DNA of 64,000 nt from Maledivibacter halophilus (GCF_900167445.1 NZ_FUZT01000005.1:177579-241578); one strand, 5' to 3'; shown: positions 37,276 to 47,314, counted from the first letter of the stretch. The notes: generated by a model from the sequence alone, not told the origin. A program made the numbers and translations.

Positions 37276-38226
37276 CTAATCTGCAATCTTATGGGCTATC
37301 ATTTCAATAATTTTATTATCTACATCTATATCAAATTTTCTGGCAAATAGTCTATCGCTTGAAATTAATTTATTATAATCATATTCTCTAAAAATATTGG
37401 GATGAGATTGCCATGCTTCCCATTCTATATGTCTTAAATTATTATTTATCACTTTGTCTTTAAAATGAGAATTTAATATAATGGTTTGAAAAAATCCTTC
37501 ATCGGGTAACAGGGTGTATTTATAGTAGTCACAAAAAGTTTTGTTTTGATTAACATAGTCAATTATATATTCTCCGCATTCCCTTGTTATTGTCCACCAC
37601 ATAGAACCACCATAGGGCTCCATATTATGAAAAAACTTTCTTTTATGATTTAGTCTCTTTTGTTCTTCTAATATTTTAGATGCTCCATCATAGCCAAATT
37701 CATCAATTAACCAATAATAATTTATTCTCCTTAGCCCTCCATCCACTTCCCATCCAGGTTTAGGTATTTTCCAAAATTCAACAAATTCTTTTCCCCTATT
37801 ATTGCTCAAAAAGTCTAGTATTTGGGCTTTACTTTTTATAGGTAAATCTTGACCACTATGAAGACTTATATATCCCCCCTGATTTATTTCTAAGGCTTTC
37901 CTTAATAAAAGCAAAGTGGCTTTAACTAAACTATAGCCTCCCCATCTTACCTCTTCTCTTTCATCAAGAAAATAAACATTCTTTCTATTTTTTATTTCTT
38001 CTAACACACCGTTATTTCCTATATCACTTTTTTTGTTGATGTGAATAAAAAATTTGAAAGATTCACAATCCAGCGCATTTACAAAGGTAACTATTTGAGA
38101 AGGATTTTTATGTCCCAATATCAAAAAAGATATCTTCATTGGATCGTTTACTGTTATAGAATCCCTTTTTATTTTATTAATTCCTTCGTCCTTTATTTCT
38201 CTATTAAATTCCAATGAAAAGCTCAC
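37276..38226 (-). CDS. GT14-family (Branch) glycosyltransferase with N-terminal FSLEFN tag
   Basis: 316 aa, GTG start (AAGGAA upstream) giving residues 2-7 SFSLEF. After a Lys/Glu/Asn-rich linker the core-2/I-branching type fold begins near residue 31: ISFLILGHKNPSQIVTFVNAL, FFIHINKK, WGGYSLVKATLLLL, YISLHSGQDLPIKSK and LPDEGFFQTIILNS are family signatures. Such enzymes transfer GlcNAc, xylose or related sugars. Closely related to the next gene upstream. UDP-xylose made by ugd/uxs nearby is a candidate donor (inference). Confidence 0.85.
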   Translation of the reverse strand: MSFSLEFNREIKDEGINKIKRDSITVNDPMKISFLILGHKNPSQIVTFVNALDCESFKFFIHINKKSDIGNNGVLEEIKNRKNVYFLDEREEVRWGGYSLVKATLLLLRKALEINQGGYISLHSGQDLPIKSKAQILDFLSNNRGKEFVEFWKIPKPGWEVDGGLRRINYYWLIDEFGYDGASKILEEQKRLNHKRKFFHNMEPYGGSMWWTITRECGEYIIDYVNQNKTFCDYYKYTLLPDEGFFQTIILNSHFKDKVINNNLRHIEWEAWQSHPNIFREYDYNKLISSDRLFARKFDIDVDNKIIEMIAHKIAD

Positions 38227-38316
38227 TTCCTTACCACCCTTTACTTTCTTTTCCCATAAATAATTTATTTAAAATACAATATAAGCAGTATTACAACAAA
38301 TTAATTTTATATTAAA

Positions 38317-38346
38317 TGAGGAAATTGCATAACTCCAATTTGCTCA
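38317..38346 (-). repeat. 30-bp deletion form of the MITE-like repeat
   Basis: TGAGGAAATTGCATAA then CTCCAATTTGCTCA; 29 of 30 bases match the reverse complement of 10972-11001. It lies in the 128-base gap between the two GT14 genes. Confidence 0.75.
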
Positions 38347-38354
38347 AATAACAA

Positions 38355-39302
38355 TCACATAACCCTGTTTTTAATAATTTCTATAATTTCATTATCCACA
38401 TTAGTATCAAATTTTCTAGCAAATAACATATCCGACATCATTATATAATTATAATCATCCCTAGTAAGAGTCTTAGGATGAAGATTTTCTCCTCCGCCGG
38501 CAATGAACCTTAAATTATTATTTATTACTCTATTTCTAAAATGTGAATTCAATACTATGGTTTGGAAAAATCCTTCATCGGGTATTAATGTATATTTATA
38601 ATAATCACAAAAGCTTTGATTTTGATTCAAATAATTAATAATATACTCTGTGCATTCTCTTGTTATTGTCCACCACTGCCAACCTGCATAGGGTTTAATA
38701 TCTTTTAAAAACTTCCTCTTATCCTTTAATTTCTTCTGTACTTCATATAGTTCCCATGATTTTTCCAGTCCAATTTGATCTATAAACCAATAATACCTGA
38801 TTCTATCAAGGGCATTATTAGGCCACCACCAATTAACATTTAAACTAAAATGATTTATAAACTCTTTCCCTCTATTTCTTTTTAAAAAATTTATGATTTC
38901 ATATTTATTTTTAATAGGTAAATCCTGACCACTGTGCAAACTTATATAATCACAATCACTTTTTTTGAGTGCTTCCTTCATTAAACCTATAGTGGCTTCT
39001 ATCATTTTATAGCCACCCCAGCTAATGTCATATCTTTTCTCTATAAAGAATACATTGTTTCTATGCTTTAATTCTTCTAGTGCTGTATGGTTTATCATAC
39101 TGCTTTTCTTGTCTACATGTATGAAAAAATTCACATCTTCACAATCTAATGTATTTATAAAAGTAATTAATTGAAATGGATCCTTATGGGCTAATATTAA
39201 AAAAGAAATTTTTAGTTTCTTTTGGTCATTCATATTACTAACTTTACTTTTATTCATTTTTTTATAATAATCTTGTTCACCAAAATCTAATGAAAATGTC
39301 AT
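38355..39302 (-). CDS. GT14-family (Branch) glycosyltransferase with N-terminal FSLDFGE tag
   Basis: 315 aa when started at ATG 39302, which sits 8 bases after GGAAG; an ATG at 39326 overlaps that ribosome site. The protein then begins MTFSLDFGE. After a Lys/Asn linker, the GT14 domain shows ISFLILAHKDPFQLITFINTL, FFIHVDKK, WGGYKMIEATIGLM, YISLHSGQDLPIKNK and IPDEGFFQTIVLNS. Paralogue of the downstream gene; the linkers differ but the tag is kept. The 401 bases upstream (39303-39703) hold no convincing gene. Confidence 0.85.
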   Translation of the reverse strand: MTFSLDFGEQDYYKKMNKSKVSNMNDQKKLKISFLILAHKDPFQLITFINTLDCEDVNFFIHVDKKSSMINHTALEELKHRNNVFFIEKRYDISWGGYKMIEATIGLMKEALKKSDCDYISLHSGQDLPIKNKYEIINFLKRNRGKEFINHFSLNVNWWWPNNALDRIRYYWFIDQIGLEKSWELYEVQKKLKDKRKFLKDIKPYAGWQWWTITRECTEYIINYLNQNQSFCDYYKYTLIPDEGFFQTIVLNSHFRNRVINNNLRFIAGGGENLHPKTLTRDDYNYIMMSDMLFARKFDTNVDNEIIEIIKNRVM

Positions 39303-39703
39303 TATTGTACTTCCTTTCATATTCATCTTATTTTTCTATGAATAACCAAATTAAAAGGTAAATTTATACATTGGTTATCTTTAATAGAACAAATTTATAC
39401 TTCCCTTCTTTATATATATTCCTTTTAAAACAAAGATGTGAAGTTTAGTAATATATACTGGATATCTTGAAAATTCTTCCTCCTTAGATCAATATAAAAT
39501 CTCCCTCCCCACTTTTAGATTAAATTTAAAATCAATTCTTTACACCATATATATTAATTTTTCATATACATGTAATGAGAGACATTACTATAAAAAACAG
39601 GTTCATTACATGAAGGAAAAGGAAATATTAAAACTCCCTATACGGAAATCATCACAAGGGGTTAATTTATATTCTATGGAGCAATATGAAAGGTGGAAAG
39701 TAA

Positions 39704-40447
39704 ATGTCTTTTTCCCTAGAATTTGGAGAAAAAATAAATGAAAATGAAAAAAATAATTTGATAATTGATAATACAAAATTTGATAAAGCAATAATAGATT
39801 TCAAAAAATATATTTTAAATGAAGAATATTTACAGGCCCAGTGGCAGATGAATTTTGGAGAAAAAATTACTATGCTGTATCTATTGGATAAAATCAAACC
39901 AGAAATATCCATAGAAATAGGAACCCAATATGGTGGAAGCTTAAAACCAATTTCCGACTACTCAAGATATGTATATGCCTTTGATTATTTTCATGATAAG
40001 GTTGACAAATCAAGCTTCAGTAACGTAAACTTCATAACTGGAAACTCTAGAATAACTGTACCTAAAATAATTAATAATCTTAATGAAAGTAAACTTAATT
40101 TAGAATTTGTTTTAATAGATGGAGATCACAGCAGCGAAGGAGTTAAAACCGATATTGAAAACATTCTCAAGTATGAACCCCAAAAACCCCTGTACATTTT
40201 AATCCATGACAGCTTTAATCCCATTGTGCGGTCAGGAATATTAAAGGCCCATTGGAATACATGTCCCTATATTCATTTTGTAGATATAGATTTTTTACAT
40301 GGAACTGTTTTTAAAAATAGCTATCAATTATGGGAAGGACTTACATTGGCATTGATGCTACCTGAAAAGAGAAAATCTCTATTATCAATATCTAAATCCC
40401 AAGAAACATTATTTAATTTAGTCAATAAATTTTTAAATCATAATTAG
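39704..40447 (+). CDS. SAM-dependent methyltransferase with N-terminal FSLEFGE tag
   Basis: 247 aa, ATG with AGGTGG upstream. Begins MSFSLEFGEK, virtually the same peptide as on the two GT14 enzymes although the rest is unrelated. The catalytic part is a class I methyltransferase: ISIEIGTQYGGSLKPIS (SAM loop), YAFDYFHD and FVLIDGDHSSEGVKTDIEN resemble sugar/CmcI-type methyltransferases (Methyltransf_24). A second NFGEK peptide occurs near residue 49. It could O-methylate a sugar of the glycan. Stands alone on the plus strand. Confidence 0.8.
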   Translation: MSFSLEFGEKINENEKNNLIIDNTKFDKAIIDFKKYILNEEYLQAQWQMNFGEKITMLYLLDKIKPEISIEIGTQYGGSLKPISDYSRYVYAFDYFHDKVDKSSFSNVNFITGNSRITVPKIINNLNESKLNLEFVLIDGDHSSEGVKTDIENILKYEPQKPLYILIHDSFNPIVRSGILKAHWNTCPYIHFVDIDFLHGTVFKNSYQLWEGLTLALMLPEKRKSLLSISKSQETLFNLVNKFLNHN

Positions 40448-40451
40448 AAAA

Positions 40452-40485
40452 ATTCAGAGGGTGTATCTTCTTACACCCTCTGAAT
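40452..40485 (-). terminator. Terminator between convergent genes
   Basis: A 14-bp perfect stem (40452-40465 with 40472-40485), loop of six bases; on the minus strand followed by TTTTT. It serves the GT2 gene at 40516; the plus-strand side lacks a T tract. Confidence 0.85.
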
Positions 40486-40515
40486 CCCTCAAACAAACTT
40501 AAAACACTTTATTAT

Positions 40516-41538
40516 TTATTTGGCGAGAAATTGTCCCCGTAATTCTGCATATGCTCTAGCCAATTTTTCACAATTTTCAAGTAAATTTTTCAGTGGATTG
40601 ATTTCCTCATCCTGTGTATACCTAGTCTCTATATCCTTGCAAAAAGATAAATCCATTGGCTTTTCTATAATTTGAATATAACTATTTTTATCTTCACTGC
40701 AATACTCTTTAGCTATTTTAATTATATCCTCCTGCTTAAGTACCCCACCACATTTGATTTTCTCAAAAAGCCCTCTCCAGTGCCATGCTTCATCTTCATT
40801 TCTATTATGCCTACTCAAATTATTTATCCATCCAACGAGAATTTTAGATTCAATTTGCTTAATGGACCTTACTGGAAAATGTGCTATCCTTAATTCGTTG
40901 AGTCTTTCCTTTTCCCAGTCATTTATATTTTCAACCCCATGATTTCCCTGCCATAGTTTAATAGGATATTTATTTACAATTTTTGTTGAAACAATAACCT
41001 TTTCAAAGGAAGCTCTGTCTACCCTTGCAAATTTCATTCTTTTAGGAATAAATTTCTCACTCAAATCATCTGCCATATGAGGGATATAATTCACCCATTT
41101 TAAATGATATACTTTACTATCATCGATTTCATTTAAAATATTCACCGGGTTTCCAATATTCTTGTGTGATGTAAGAAATTCATCGGCATCCAGAGGAACA
41201 ATAATATCTGGGTTGTACTTATTTGCAGTGTAATATAGAAGCTCTGTCATTTTCTCACTTTGAGCAAATTCAGTGCTTGTATCCTTTAAAATATATATAG
41301 GTTTTCCCTCATTCCTTAAAGCTTCTAAAATCTCTAATGTATTATCACTGCTGTAATTGTCCTTTATAATCATGCCATCGAATATATTGCAATGATACCT
41401 TACAAAGGATTCTATTATATCAGCTTCATTTTTCACCATACTTATAGAAAAAATTTTTCTTTTCCTTATGTTATTGTTATTTTTGGGTGGCATTTTTCTT
41501 TTGCTTTTATATGAATTGTCTCCAAATTCTATAATCAA
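40516..41538 (-). CDS. GT2-family glycosyltransferase with N-terminal IEFGD tag
   Basis: 340 aa, TTG start with GGGGATGAT upstream. Residues 2-7 are IIEFGD, then a Lys/Asn/Pro linker to residue ~27. The GT-A domain (Glyco_tranf_2_4 type) follows: FSISMVKNEADIIESFVRYH, IIKDNYSSDNTLEIL, and VPLDADEFL holding the DxD metal-binding motif. The tag matches those of the neighbouring GT14 and methyltransferase proteins. The C-terminal ~100 residues are helical and of unknown role. Sugar specificity unknown. Confidence 0.8.
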   Translation of the reverse strand: MIIEFGDNSYKSKRKMPPKNNNNIRKRKIFSISMVKNEADIIESFVRYHCNIFDGMIIKDNYSSDNTLEILEALRNEGKPIYILKDTSTEFAQSEKMTELLYYTANKYNPDIIVPLDADEFLTSHKNIGNPVNILNEIDDSKVYHLKWVNYIPHMADDLSEKFIPKRMKFARVDRASFEKVIVSTKIVNKYPIKLWQGNHGVENINDWEKERLNELRIAHFPVRSIKQIESKILVGWINNLSRHNRNEDEAWHWRGLFEKIKCGGVLKQEDIIKIAKEYCSEDKNSYIQIIEKPMDLSFCKDIETRYTQDEEINPLKNLLENCEKLARAYAELRGQFLAK

Positions 41539-41613
41539 ATTATCATCCCCATTATCTTAATAAAATCATACTACATACTAAATCTCTCACAATTACATAG
41601 TTCCCCACAAATC

Positions 41614-42552
41614 TCAAAGGATTATTTTTTTGAAATATTCTATTGTATTTTTAAGCCCATCATCCAATTTAGTTTCTGGTGTCCAATTCAATTTGTCTTT
41701 TGCCTTCTTAATATCCGGTTTTCTTCTTACAGGATCGTCCTGTGGAAGAGGTTTATATACTATTTTTGAATTGGATTTCGTTAAACATATTATTTTGTTT
41801 GCAAGCTGTAAAACAGAGTATTCCTCTGGATTACCTAGATTCATTGGTCCTAAAATGTCATTTTTCGATTCCATCATTTTTATAAGTCCACTTATTAAAT
41901 CCTTCACATAACAAAAACTGCGAGTTTGCCTTCCATCACCATATACAGTAATATCCTTATTCCTAAGTGCCTGTATAATAAAGTTTGATACAACTCTTCC
42001 ATCCCTTGGACTCATCCTTGGCCCATAGGTATTGAATATTCTCACTACCTTTATATTCAAATCGTACTTTCTATGATAATCAAAAAATAATGTTTCGCTG
42101 CATCTTTTGCCTTCATCGTAACAGGCTCTAGGCCCTATAGAATTTACATTTCCCCTATATTCCTCAGATTGCGGGTGCATATGAGGATCACCATATATTT
42201 CACTTGTACTGGCTTGAAGAATTTTTGCTTTATATTTTTTAGCTATCTCCAGCATATTCATTGAACCAATTATATTTGTTTTAATAGTATGGATAGGATC
42301 TCTTTGATAATGAACGGGACTTGCTGGACATGCCAAATTATATATTTCATGGACTTCTATATCTAAAGGGGCTATTATATCATGCTCAATAAATTTGAAA
42401 TCCCTATTTTCAAGTAAATATCTTATATTTTCTTTGCTTCCAGTTAACAAATTATCTACACATATCACTTCATTTCCTTCCTTCAAAAGCCTCTCACATA
42501 AATGGGAGCCTAAAAATCCTGCTCCCCCTGTTATTAATATCCTTTTCTTCAT
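41614..42552 (-). CDS. uxs: UDP-glucuronate decarboxylase (UDP-xylose synthase)
   Basis: 312-aa [23 protein letters not shown] binds NAD, and the decarboxylase-specific stretches [25 protein letters not shown] and [14 protein letters not shown] (YxxxK) identify UXS, as does [20 protein letters not shown]. It converts UDP-glucuronate to UDP-xylose. Its ATG overlaps the stop of the UDP-glucose dehydrogenase gene, so the two steps are translationally linked. Confidence 0.9.
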   Translation of the reverse strand: MKKRILITGGAGFLGSHLCERLLKEGNEVICVDNLLTGSKENIRYLLENRDFKFIEHDIIAPLDIEVHEIYNLACPASPVHYQRDPIHTIKTNIIGSMNMLEIAKKYKAKILQASTSEIYGDPHMHPQSEEYRGNVNSIGPRACYDEGKRCSETLFFDYHRKYDLNIKVVRIFNTYGPRMSPRDGRVVSNFIIQALRNKDITVYGDGRQTRSFCYVKDLISGLIKMMESKNDILGPMNLGNPEEYSVLQLANKIICLTKSNSKIVYKPLPQDDPVRRKPDIKKAKDKLNWTPETKLDDGLKNTIEYFKKIIL

Positions 42553-43877
42553 ATTGAAACTCCTATTTGATAATATTCAAATCCAAATTTTTTTAAAACT
42601 TCATAATCATATTGATTCCTTCCGTCAAATATGATTTTTTCTTTTAAATATTTAGCCATTATATCAAAATCAGGTTCTTTAAACTCTCTCCACTCAGTAA
42701 TCAAAATGAGAGCATCGGCTTCTAATAATGCATCATACTTATTTTCAGCATATTCTATATTAGAGTTTTCCCTTAGAAAAATCTCCTTTGCATTATTCAT
42801 TGCCTTGGGATCATAGGCTCTGATTTTTGCACCCCTGTTAATTAGTCCCTTTATAATGTCTATAGAACTTGCTTCCCTCATATCATCGGTATTGGGTTTA
42901 AAGGATAAACCCCATACAGCAAAGGATTTTCCATATAAGTCCTTGTCAAATCTCTCTATGACTTTTTGTACTAATACATACTTTTGAGCATCATTTAAAC
43001 CTTGTACCGATTCCATAATTTTAGGAATATATCCATTGTCCTTGGCAGTTTTTATCAATGCTTTAATATCCTTTGGAAAACAGCTTCCTCCATATCCGCA
43101 TCCAGGATTAATAAAGCTGTACCCTATTCTACGATCACTTCCTATGCCTATGCGAATCTTGTTTACATCTGCCCCTACCCTTTCACATATATTTGCCATT
43201 TCATTTATAAAGGATATTTTTGTGGCAAGCATTGCATTTGCAGCATACTTTGTCATTTCTGCACTTTTTATATTCATAGTAATAAACTTATCCGCATCAT
43301 CAATCAAAGGAGTATACAGTTCTTTCATAACTTCTACAGCTCCTTTATTATCTGCCCCTACTATCACCCTATCGGGTTTCATAAAATCTTCAATTCCACT
43401 GCCTTCCTTTAAAAACTCCGGGTTCGATATTACATCAAATGTAAGCTTACTTTTCCTTTTATCAAGTTTTTTCTGAATAGCTTCCTTTACCTTATCTGCT
43501 GTACCAACTGGAACAGTTGATTTGTTAACAATATACATATGATGATTCATTTTTTCTCCAATGCTTTCAGCAGCAGACAGTACATATTTTAAATCTGCAC
43601 TACCTCCCTCACCAATAGGAGTTCCGACTGAAATAAAACATATATCACTGTTATCAAGGGCTTCTTCTATATCTACAGTAAATTTCAAATTTTTGTTTCT
43701 ATAATTTTCTTCAACCAAGCTTTCAAGTTCCGGTTCATATATAGGTATAATACCTTTCTTGAGCTTTTCTATTTTTTCTATATCATTATCCACACATATT
43801 ACACTATTTCCCATATGTGCAAAGCAAGTACCAGTAACCAATCCCACATATCCAGTCCCTATAACTGAAATCTTCAA
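42549..43877 (-). CDS. ugd: UDP-glucose 6-dehydrogenase
   Basis: 442-aa NAD-dependent four-electron dehydrogenase making UDP-glucuronate. [18 protein letters not shown] is the NAD fold; [11 protein letters not shown] and [10 protein letters not shown] are family segments; [17 protein letters not shown] holds the catalytic cysteine; [17 protein letters not shown] lies in the UDP-binding domain. TTG start with GGGGG upstream. Followed directly by uxs, so the final product is probably UDP-xylose. Confidence 0.93.
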   Translation of the reverse strand: MKISVIGTGYVGLVTGTCFAHMGNSVICVDNDIEKIEKLKKGIIPIYEPELESLVEENYRNKNLKFTVDIEEALDNSDICFISVGTPIGEGGSADLKYVLSAAESIGEKMNHHMYIVNKSTVPVGTADKVKEAIQKKLDKRKSKLTFDVISNPEFLKEGSGIEDFMKPDRVIVGADNKGAVEVMKELYTPLIDDADKFITMNIKSAEMTKYAANAMLATKISFINEMANICERVGADVNKIRIGIGSDRRIGYSFINPGCGYGGSCFPKDIKALIKTAKDNGYIPKIMESVQGLNDAQKYVLVQKVIERFDKDLYGKSFAVWGLSFKPNTDDMREASSIDIIKGLINRGAKIRAYDPKAMNNAKEIFLRENSNIEYAENKYDALLEADALILITEWREFKEPDFDIMAKYLKEKIIFDGRNQYDYEVLKKFGFEYYQIGVSI

Positions 43878-44019
43878 ACTTTAACCCCCTATTCATATCT
43901 TTCATCAATTTATTCTATGCATTAGTAGATACAAAAGTGAAATAAGGTAATTACCAGTTAAATGATCCTTTTAAAAATAAATCATGCAACTATTCTTCCA
44001 GTAATACATACTAATTAAA

Positions 44020-44046
44020 TAAGGAACTTGCATAATATATATAGGG
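44020..44046 (-). repeat. Truncated copy of the MITE-like repeat
   Basis: AAGGAACTTGCATAATATATATAGG looks like the element's end fused to its internal TTGCATAATATATATGG block, as expected from deletion between the two TTGCATAA copies inside the element. Confidence 0.5.
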
Positions 44047-44105
44047 ATTTATTATTTTATTTGAGTGATTCTTATAAATAAAACGAGGAGTGTGACATTT
44101 GAAAT

Positions 44106-44897
44106 ATGAATAGGAATAATTATATTAACAATAGTAATTATTATTTAGAATTTGGCCCTTCTTCATCAGAAAATAAATCATCAGAAATTGATCGTGGCGT
44201 TTCCGTTATTACTATAACTTGCAGACCAAACAATATAAATTATATATTTGAAAATTATATTAGCCAATCCTTTGAAAATAAAGAATTGATAATCCTTTTA
44301 AATAATAATGAGATGGATATAGAAAAGTATAAAGAAAATGCCAGTAAGTACAAAAATATTAAAATTCTAAAATTAGATGAATCCTATACATTAGGTCAAT
44401 GTAAAAATTATGCTATAGAAAGCTCAACTAAAGATTATATAGCTTTCTTTGATGACGATGATTACTATGCTCCCAATTTTTTAAAACAATCTCTTGAAAC
44501 ATTCGATAAAGTTAACGCCGATATAGTAGGTAAGGCCTCCTTCTATATTTACTTTGAAGAAAGTAAAACTCTAGGAATTTTTCATCATAATTATATAAAT
44601 CAAGAAAATAGATATGTCACCCATGTTGCAGATCCTAGTATGATTTTTAAACGCAAAATCCTTGAGGTAATAGGTAAATATCCAGAAACCCAGGTAAATC
44701 CCGATGCAATTTTCCAGGGCAACTGTCTAAACTACGGTTATAGAATATATTCTACAGACAGGTATAATTTTGTACTTAATAGACATCCAAAACCAAAACT
44801 TAATCATACATGGCAAGTTGAAGAAGATGATTTGCTAAAAAGCTGTGATATTATCAAAAAAAATATTACTGAATACCAAAAATATGTTGATAGCTAA
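44106..44897 (+). CDS. GT2-family glycosyltransferase with N-terminal YYLEFGP tag
   Basis: 263 aa. An Asn-rich start leads to YYLEFGP at residues 12-18, then a Ser/Glu/Lys linker. From residue ~34 the GT-A fold shows VSVITITCRP, YISQSFENKELIIL, TLGQCKNYAI and IAFFDDDDYY (DxD-type metal site). The fold differs from the GT14 and methyltransferase neighbours, yet the tag is shared. Plus strand, followed by a large stem-loop and the first propeller-like gene. Donor and acceptor are unknown. Confidence 0.8.
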   Translation: MNRNNYINNSNYYLEFGPSSSENKSSEIDRGVSVITITCRPNNINYIFENYISQSFENKELIILLNNNEMDIEKYKENASKYKNIKILKLDESYTLGQCKNYAIESSTKDYIAFFDDDDYYAPNFLKQSLETFDKVNADIVGKASFYIYFEESKTLGIFHHNYINQENRYVTHVADPSMIFKRKILEVIGKYPETQVNPDAIFQGNCLNYGYRIYSTDRYNFVLNRHPKPKLNHTWQVEEDDLLKSCDIIKKNITEYQKYVDS

Positions 44898-44902
44898 ACT
44901 AT

Positions 44903-44968
44903 CCCAGATTACTCATGGGAAATTTAAAACTACTTAAACTCTTTCAAACTTCCTATGAATAATCTGGG
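44903..44968 (+). terminator. Possible terminator stem-loop after the GT2 gene
   Basis: CCCAGATTACTCAT (44903-44916) pairs with ATGAATAATCTGGG (44955-44968) with one mismatch around a 38-base loop. No strong T run follows, so it could instead be an mRNA-stabilising structure. Confidence 0.35.
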
Positions 44969-45015
44969 GTCTTCTCTGAATATACATTATAAAAGACACT
45001 TTCAAGGTGGTGGTA

Positions 45016-46461
45016 TTGGAAATGAGAAGCATTAGAGATAAACAATATATTGCTGGGGTAAAGGAGCTAAAATGTTATCTCTTAAAAAATGGGTGTATAT
45101 ATGAAGAAAACTATTTTAATCCAATTGAAGATAAAATAATTGTTGAAAAAGATGTTTTAAAGTTTTCCCTTGATATAGATAAAGATAACAAACTCCATAT
45201 AGCTTGTGTTAACAATGATAAGAATCTAATATATATAACAAAAGATAAGAATAAGTGGAATAAACGTATACTTTCAAAAGTAAAAAGTTACTATAAAATT
45301 AAGGATATTAAGCTTTATACTAATTTAAATAATAAAACTACAAATAATATCTTATTATTAGTTAAGGATACCAGAAGTAGAGATATGTACAGTGTTTTTT
45401 TCTACTATATTAAAAATTCAAACTGGAACTTAAAAAAAATCGTAGATTTATATTATGACAAATATCAACCTTCATTTAAGTCGGATATTGATTACAAAGG
45501 AAATCTTCATATTCTATTTAAAACCAAGGAAAATGCTAAATATAAAATATATTATAAAACCTATGATGCTTTCCACAATAAATGGGGACTGGCTGAAAAA
45601 ATAACAGAAAACACACAGGATATAATAAACACTCTAATCCTATGTGATACAAATAATAATGCAAATATAGTCTGGTGTTCTCTACTTGATAAAAATATAA
45701 ATATAAACTTTATTAGACGTAAAATTAATTTATATAAAAGAACAAGCTGGAAAGAATTTAGCACCCTTCCTAAGGATATCTCTAATCTAACATACCCTAC
45801 ATTAATCCAAGTAAATAATAATCTGAAATTTGGATGGAAACAAAATAATTTTTATAATATTATTAAAACCAGTCTTGATAAAGATAATTGGAAAAAATCT
45901 ACATCAATAAAGCTTGACAGCAAAGATTTATTAATGCCTATTGAAATTGCTGGATATAATTTTAAAAATTTTGATATTATAAAAGCTCCATATACATACA
46001 TCTACCTTTCGGAAAATGATAGAATAATACCTGGAATAGATGAAATACCTACTATTAAGGATACAAAGCAAGACAAAATTCAAAACTCCGATAATATTAC
46101 TGATTTTAATGATATCGGAGAAAGTTTAAATGATAAAAATAGTTGTGATACTACTAACCATAATTCAGAACTAGGCTATTTGCCATACTTAAATAATATG
46201 GGAAAGTCCATTGAAGAAAGCTCTATTGTAAATGATATATATCCCAATTATAATTTTCAAACTCAAAGTAATGATTTACAGGGCTTTATAAATAAACTTA
46301 ATAGTTTATACAAAGAAATAGAAGATGTAAAAAACAAAGAGCTTACACTTTTAAACTCTATTTTGGATTTGCGAAAAAAGAATAATAAGATTTATAGAAA
46401 AATTGAGGAAATCCTTAGTGATTATAATGAATTTGATACAGCTATATCAAATCAAGATTAA
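45016..46461 (+). CDS. Uncharacterised beta-propeller-like protein with C-terminal coiled coil
   Basis: ~481 aa from TTG 45016 (AAGGTGG upstream; GTG 45007 or ATG 45022 possible). Residues ~20-340 consist of repeated beta-type units such as LDIDKDNKLHIACVNNDKNL, SDIDYKGNLHILFK and NIVWCSL, spaced as in propeller/BNR-like proteins. A low-complexity Asn/Asp stretch follows, then a coiled coil over the last ~60 residues (KLNSLYKEIEDVKNKELTLL). No signal peptide is seen. Paralogous in plan to 47315-48574 and 56783-57814. Its 3' end overlaps the convergent GT2 gene by 20 bases. Function unknown. Confidence 0.7.
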   Translation: MEMRSIRDKQYIAGVKELKCYLLKNGCIYEENYFNPIEDKIIVEKDVLKFSLDIDKDNKLHIACVNNDKNLIYITKDKNKWNKRILSKVKSYYKIKDIKLYTNLNNKTTNNILLLVKDTRSRDMYSVFFYYIKNSNWNLKKIVDLYYDKYQPSFKSDIDYKGNLHILFKTKENAKYKIYYKTYDAFHNKWGLAEKITENTQDIINTLILCDTNNNANIVWCSLLDKNININFIRRKINLYKRTSWKEFSTLPKDISNLTYPTLIQVNNNLKFGWKQNNFYNIIKTSLDKDNWKKSTSIKLDSKDLLMPIEIAGYNFKNFDIIKAPYTYIYLSENDRIIPGIDEIPTIKDTKQDKIQNSDNITDFNDIGESLNDKNSCDTTNHNSELGYLPYLNNMGKSIEESSIVNDIYPNYNFQTQSNDLQGFINKLNSLYKEIEDVKNKELTLLNSILDLRKKNNKIYRKIEEILSDYNEFDTAISNQD

Positions 46462-47167
46462 TCTTATTATTAATTTCTTCCTTTATTTTTTTTGCATTTT
46501 TTATCATTTCAAAATTATTAATTTTATTTCTAAGATTCTTATAGTGGCTTCTAGTTTTTACCAAAGGTTTATTAATATATTTAAATCTATATTTAGACCC
46601 TATTCTCAACCATAAATCAAAATCTTCAAGGTATCTATATTTTTCATTGAACAGCCCTATATGATCTATACAGGCTTTAGGTATCATAGTTGTTGACGTA
46701 TTAATATAGTTATAATTTAATAAATACCTGATCGCTTCACCATGACTTTTAAATCCCATACTTTCATAATATTGGGTTATTTTAAGCTCCTTTGATACAC
46801 AATAATAATCAGAGTACATTAATCCTATATTTTTATTCTCTTTCATATAAGCAATCTGAAGCTCTAATTTTTTAGGCAAAAAAACATCATCAGCATCCAG
46901 AAAACAAATATAGTCTCCAGTAGCTTTTTTAATTCCATAATTTCTAGCTGAAGATGGCCCCCCATTTTCTTTATAAAAATACAATATTTCATTTTTATAC
47001 TTTTTTATAATTTCTGCTGTATTGTCTTTGGAACCATCATCAATTACAATAATTTCATAATTTCTATATGTCTGATTAATAACACTTTCTATACAATCAC
47101 ATATAAATTCTCCATAATTATAGGTTGGTATTATTACACTTATCTTAGTAATATATATCACCTCCAA
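46442..47167 (-). CDS. GT2-family glycosyltransferase, start codon unclear
   Basis: ~241 aa. Standard GT-A inverting transferase: ISVIIPTYNYGEF, IIVIDDGSKDNT, GGPSSARNYGIKKATGDY and CFLDADDVF (DxD). No ATG lies near the natural N-terminus. The best ribosome site, GGAGG at 47165-47161, is 8 bases before ATT at 47152, while TTG 47167 overlaps that site and TTG 47209 lies far upstream. I list TTG 47167 but an ATT start is possible. Unlike its neighbours it has no room for an N-terminal tag. Divergently placed from the second propeller-like gene. Confidence 0.8.
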   Translation of the reverse strand: MEVIYITKISVIIPTYNYGEFICDCIESVINQTYRNYEIIVIDDGSKDNTAEIIKKYKNEILYFYKENGGPSSARNYGIKKATGDYICFLDADDVFLPKKLELQIAYMKENKNIGLMYSDYYCVSKELKITQYYESMGFKSHGEAIRYLLNYNYINTSTTMIPKACIDHIGLFNEKYRYLEDFDLWLRIGSKYRFKYINKPLVKTRSHYKNLRNKINNFEMIKNAKKIKEEINNKINLDLI

Positions 47168-47314
47168 GATTAAAAGAATTATAAATCCTTGTAAATAATT
47201 TAGGTTCAATTCATATTATGTATAAAAAAATATCTTGTTCCCATAAAATTCTACTTCTTTTATAATTAAACTTTTCATATGTATATAATAATAATACTTT
47301 GGAAGGTGATGGGT

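Noticed and set aside
39610-39741. 43-codon frame on the plus strand just before and overlapping the tagged methyltransferase
   Set aside because: Begins with ATG but has only a weak CAGG upstream and overlaps the methyltransferase start out of frame; not enough support to call a gene.
43036-43476. 146-codon plus-strand frame within ugd
   Set aside because: Antisense to a clear UDP-glucose dehydrogenase; no independent support.
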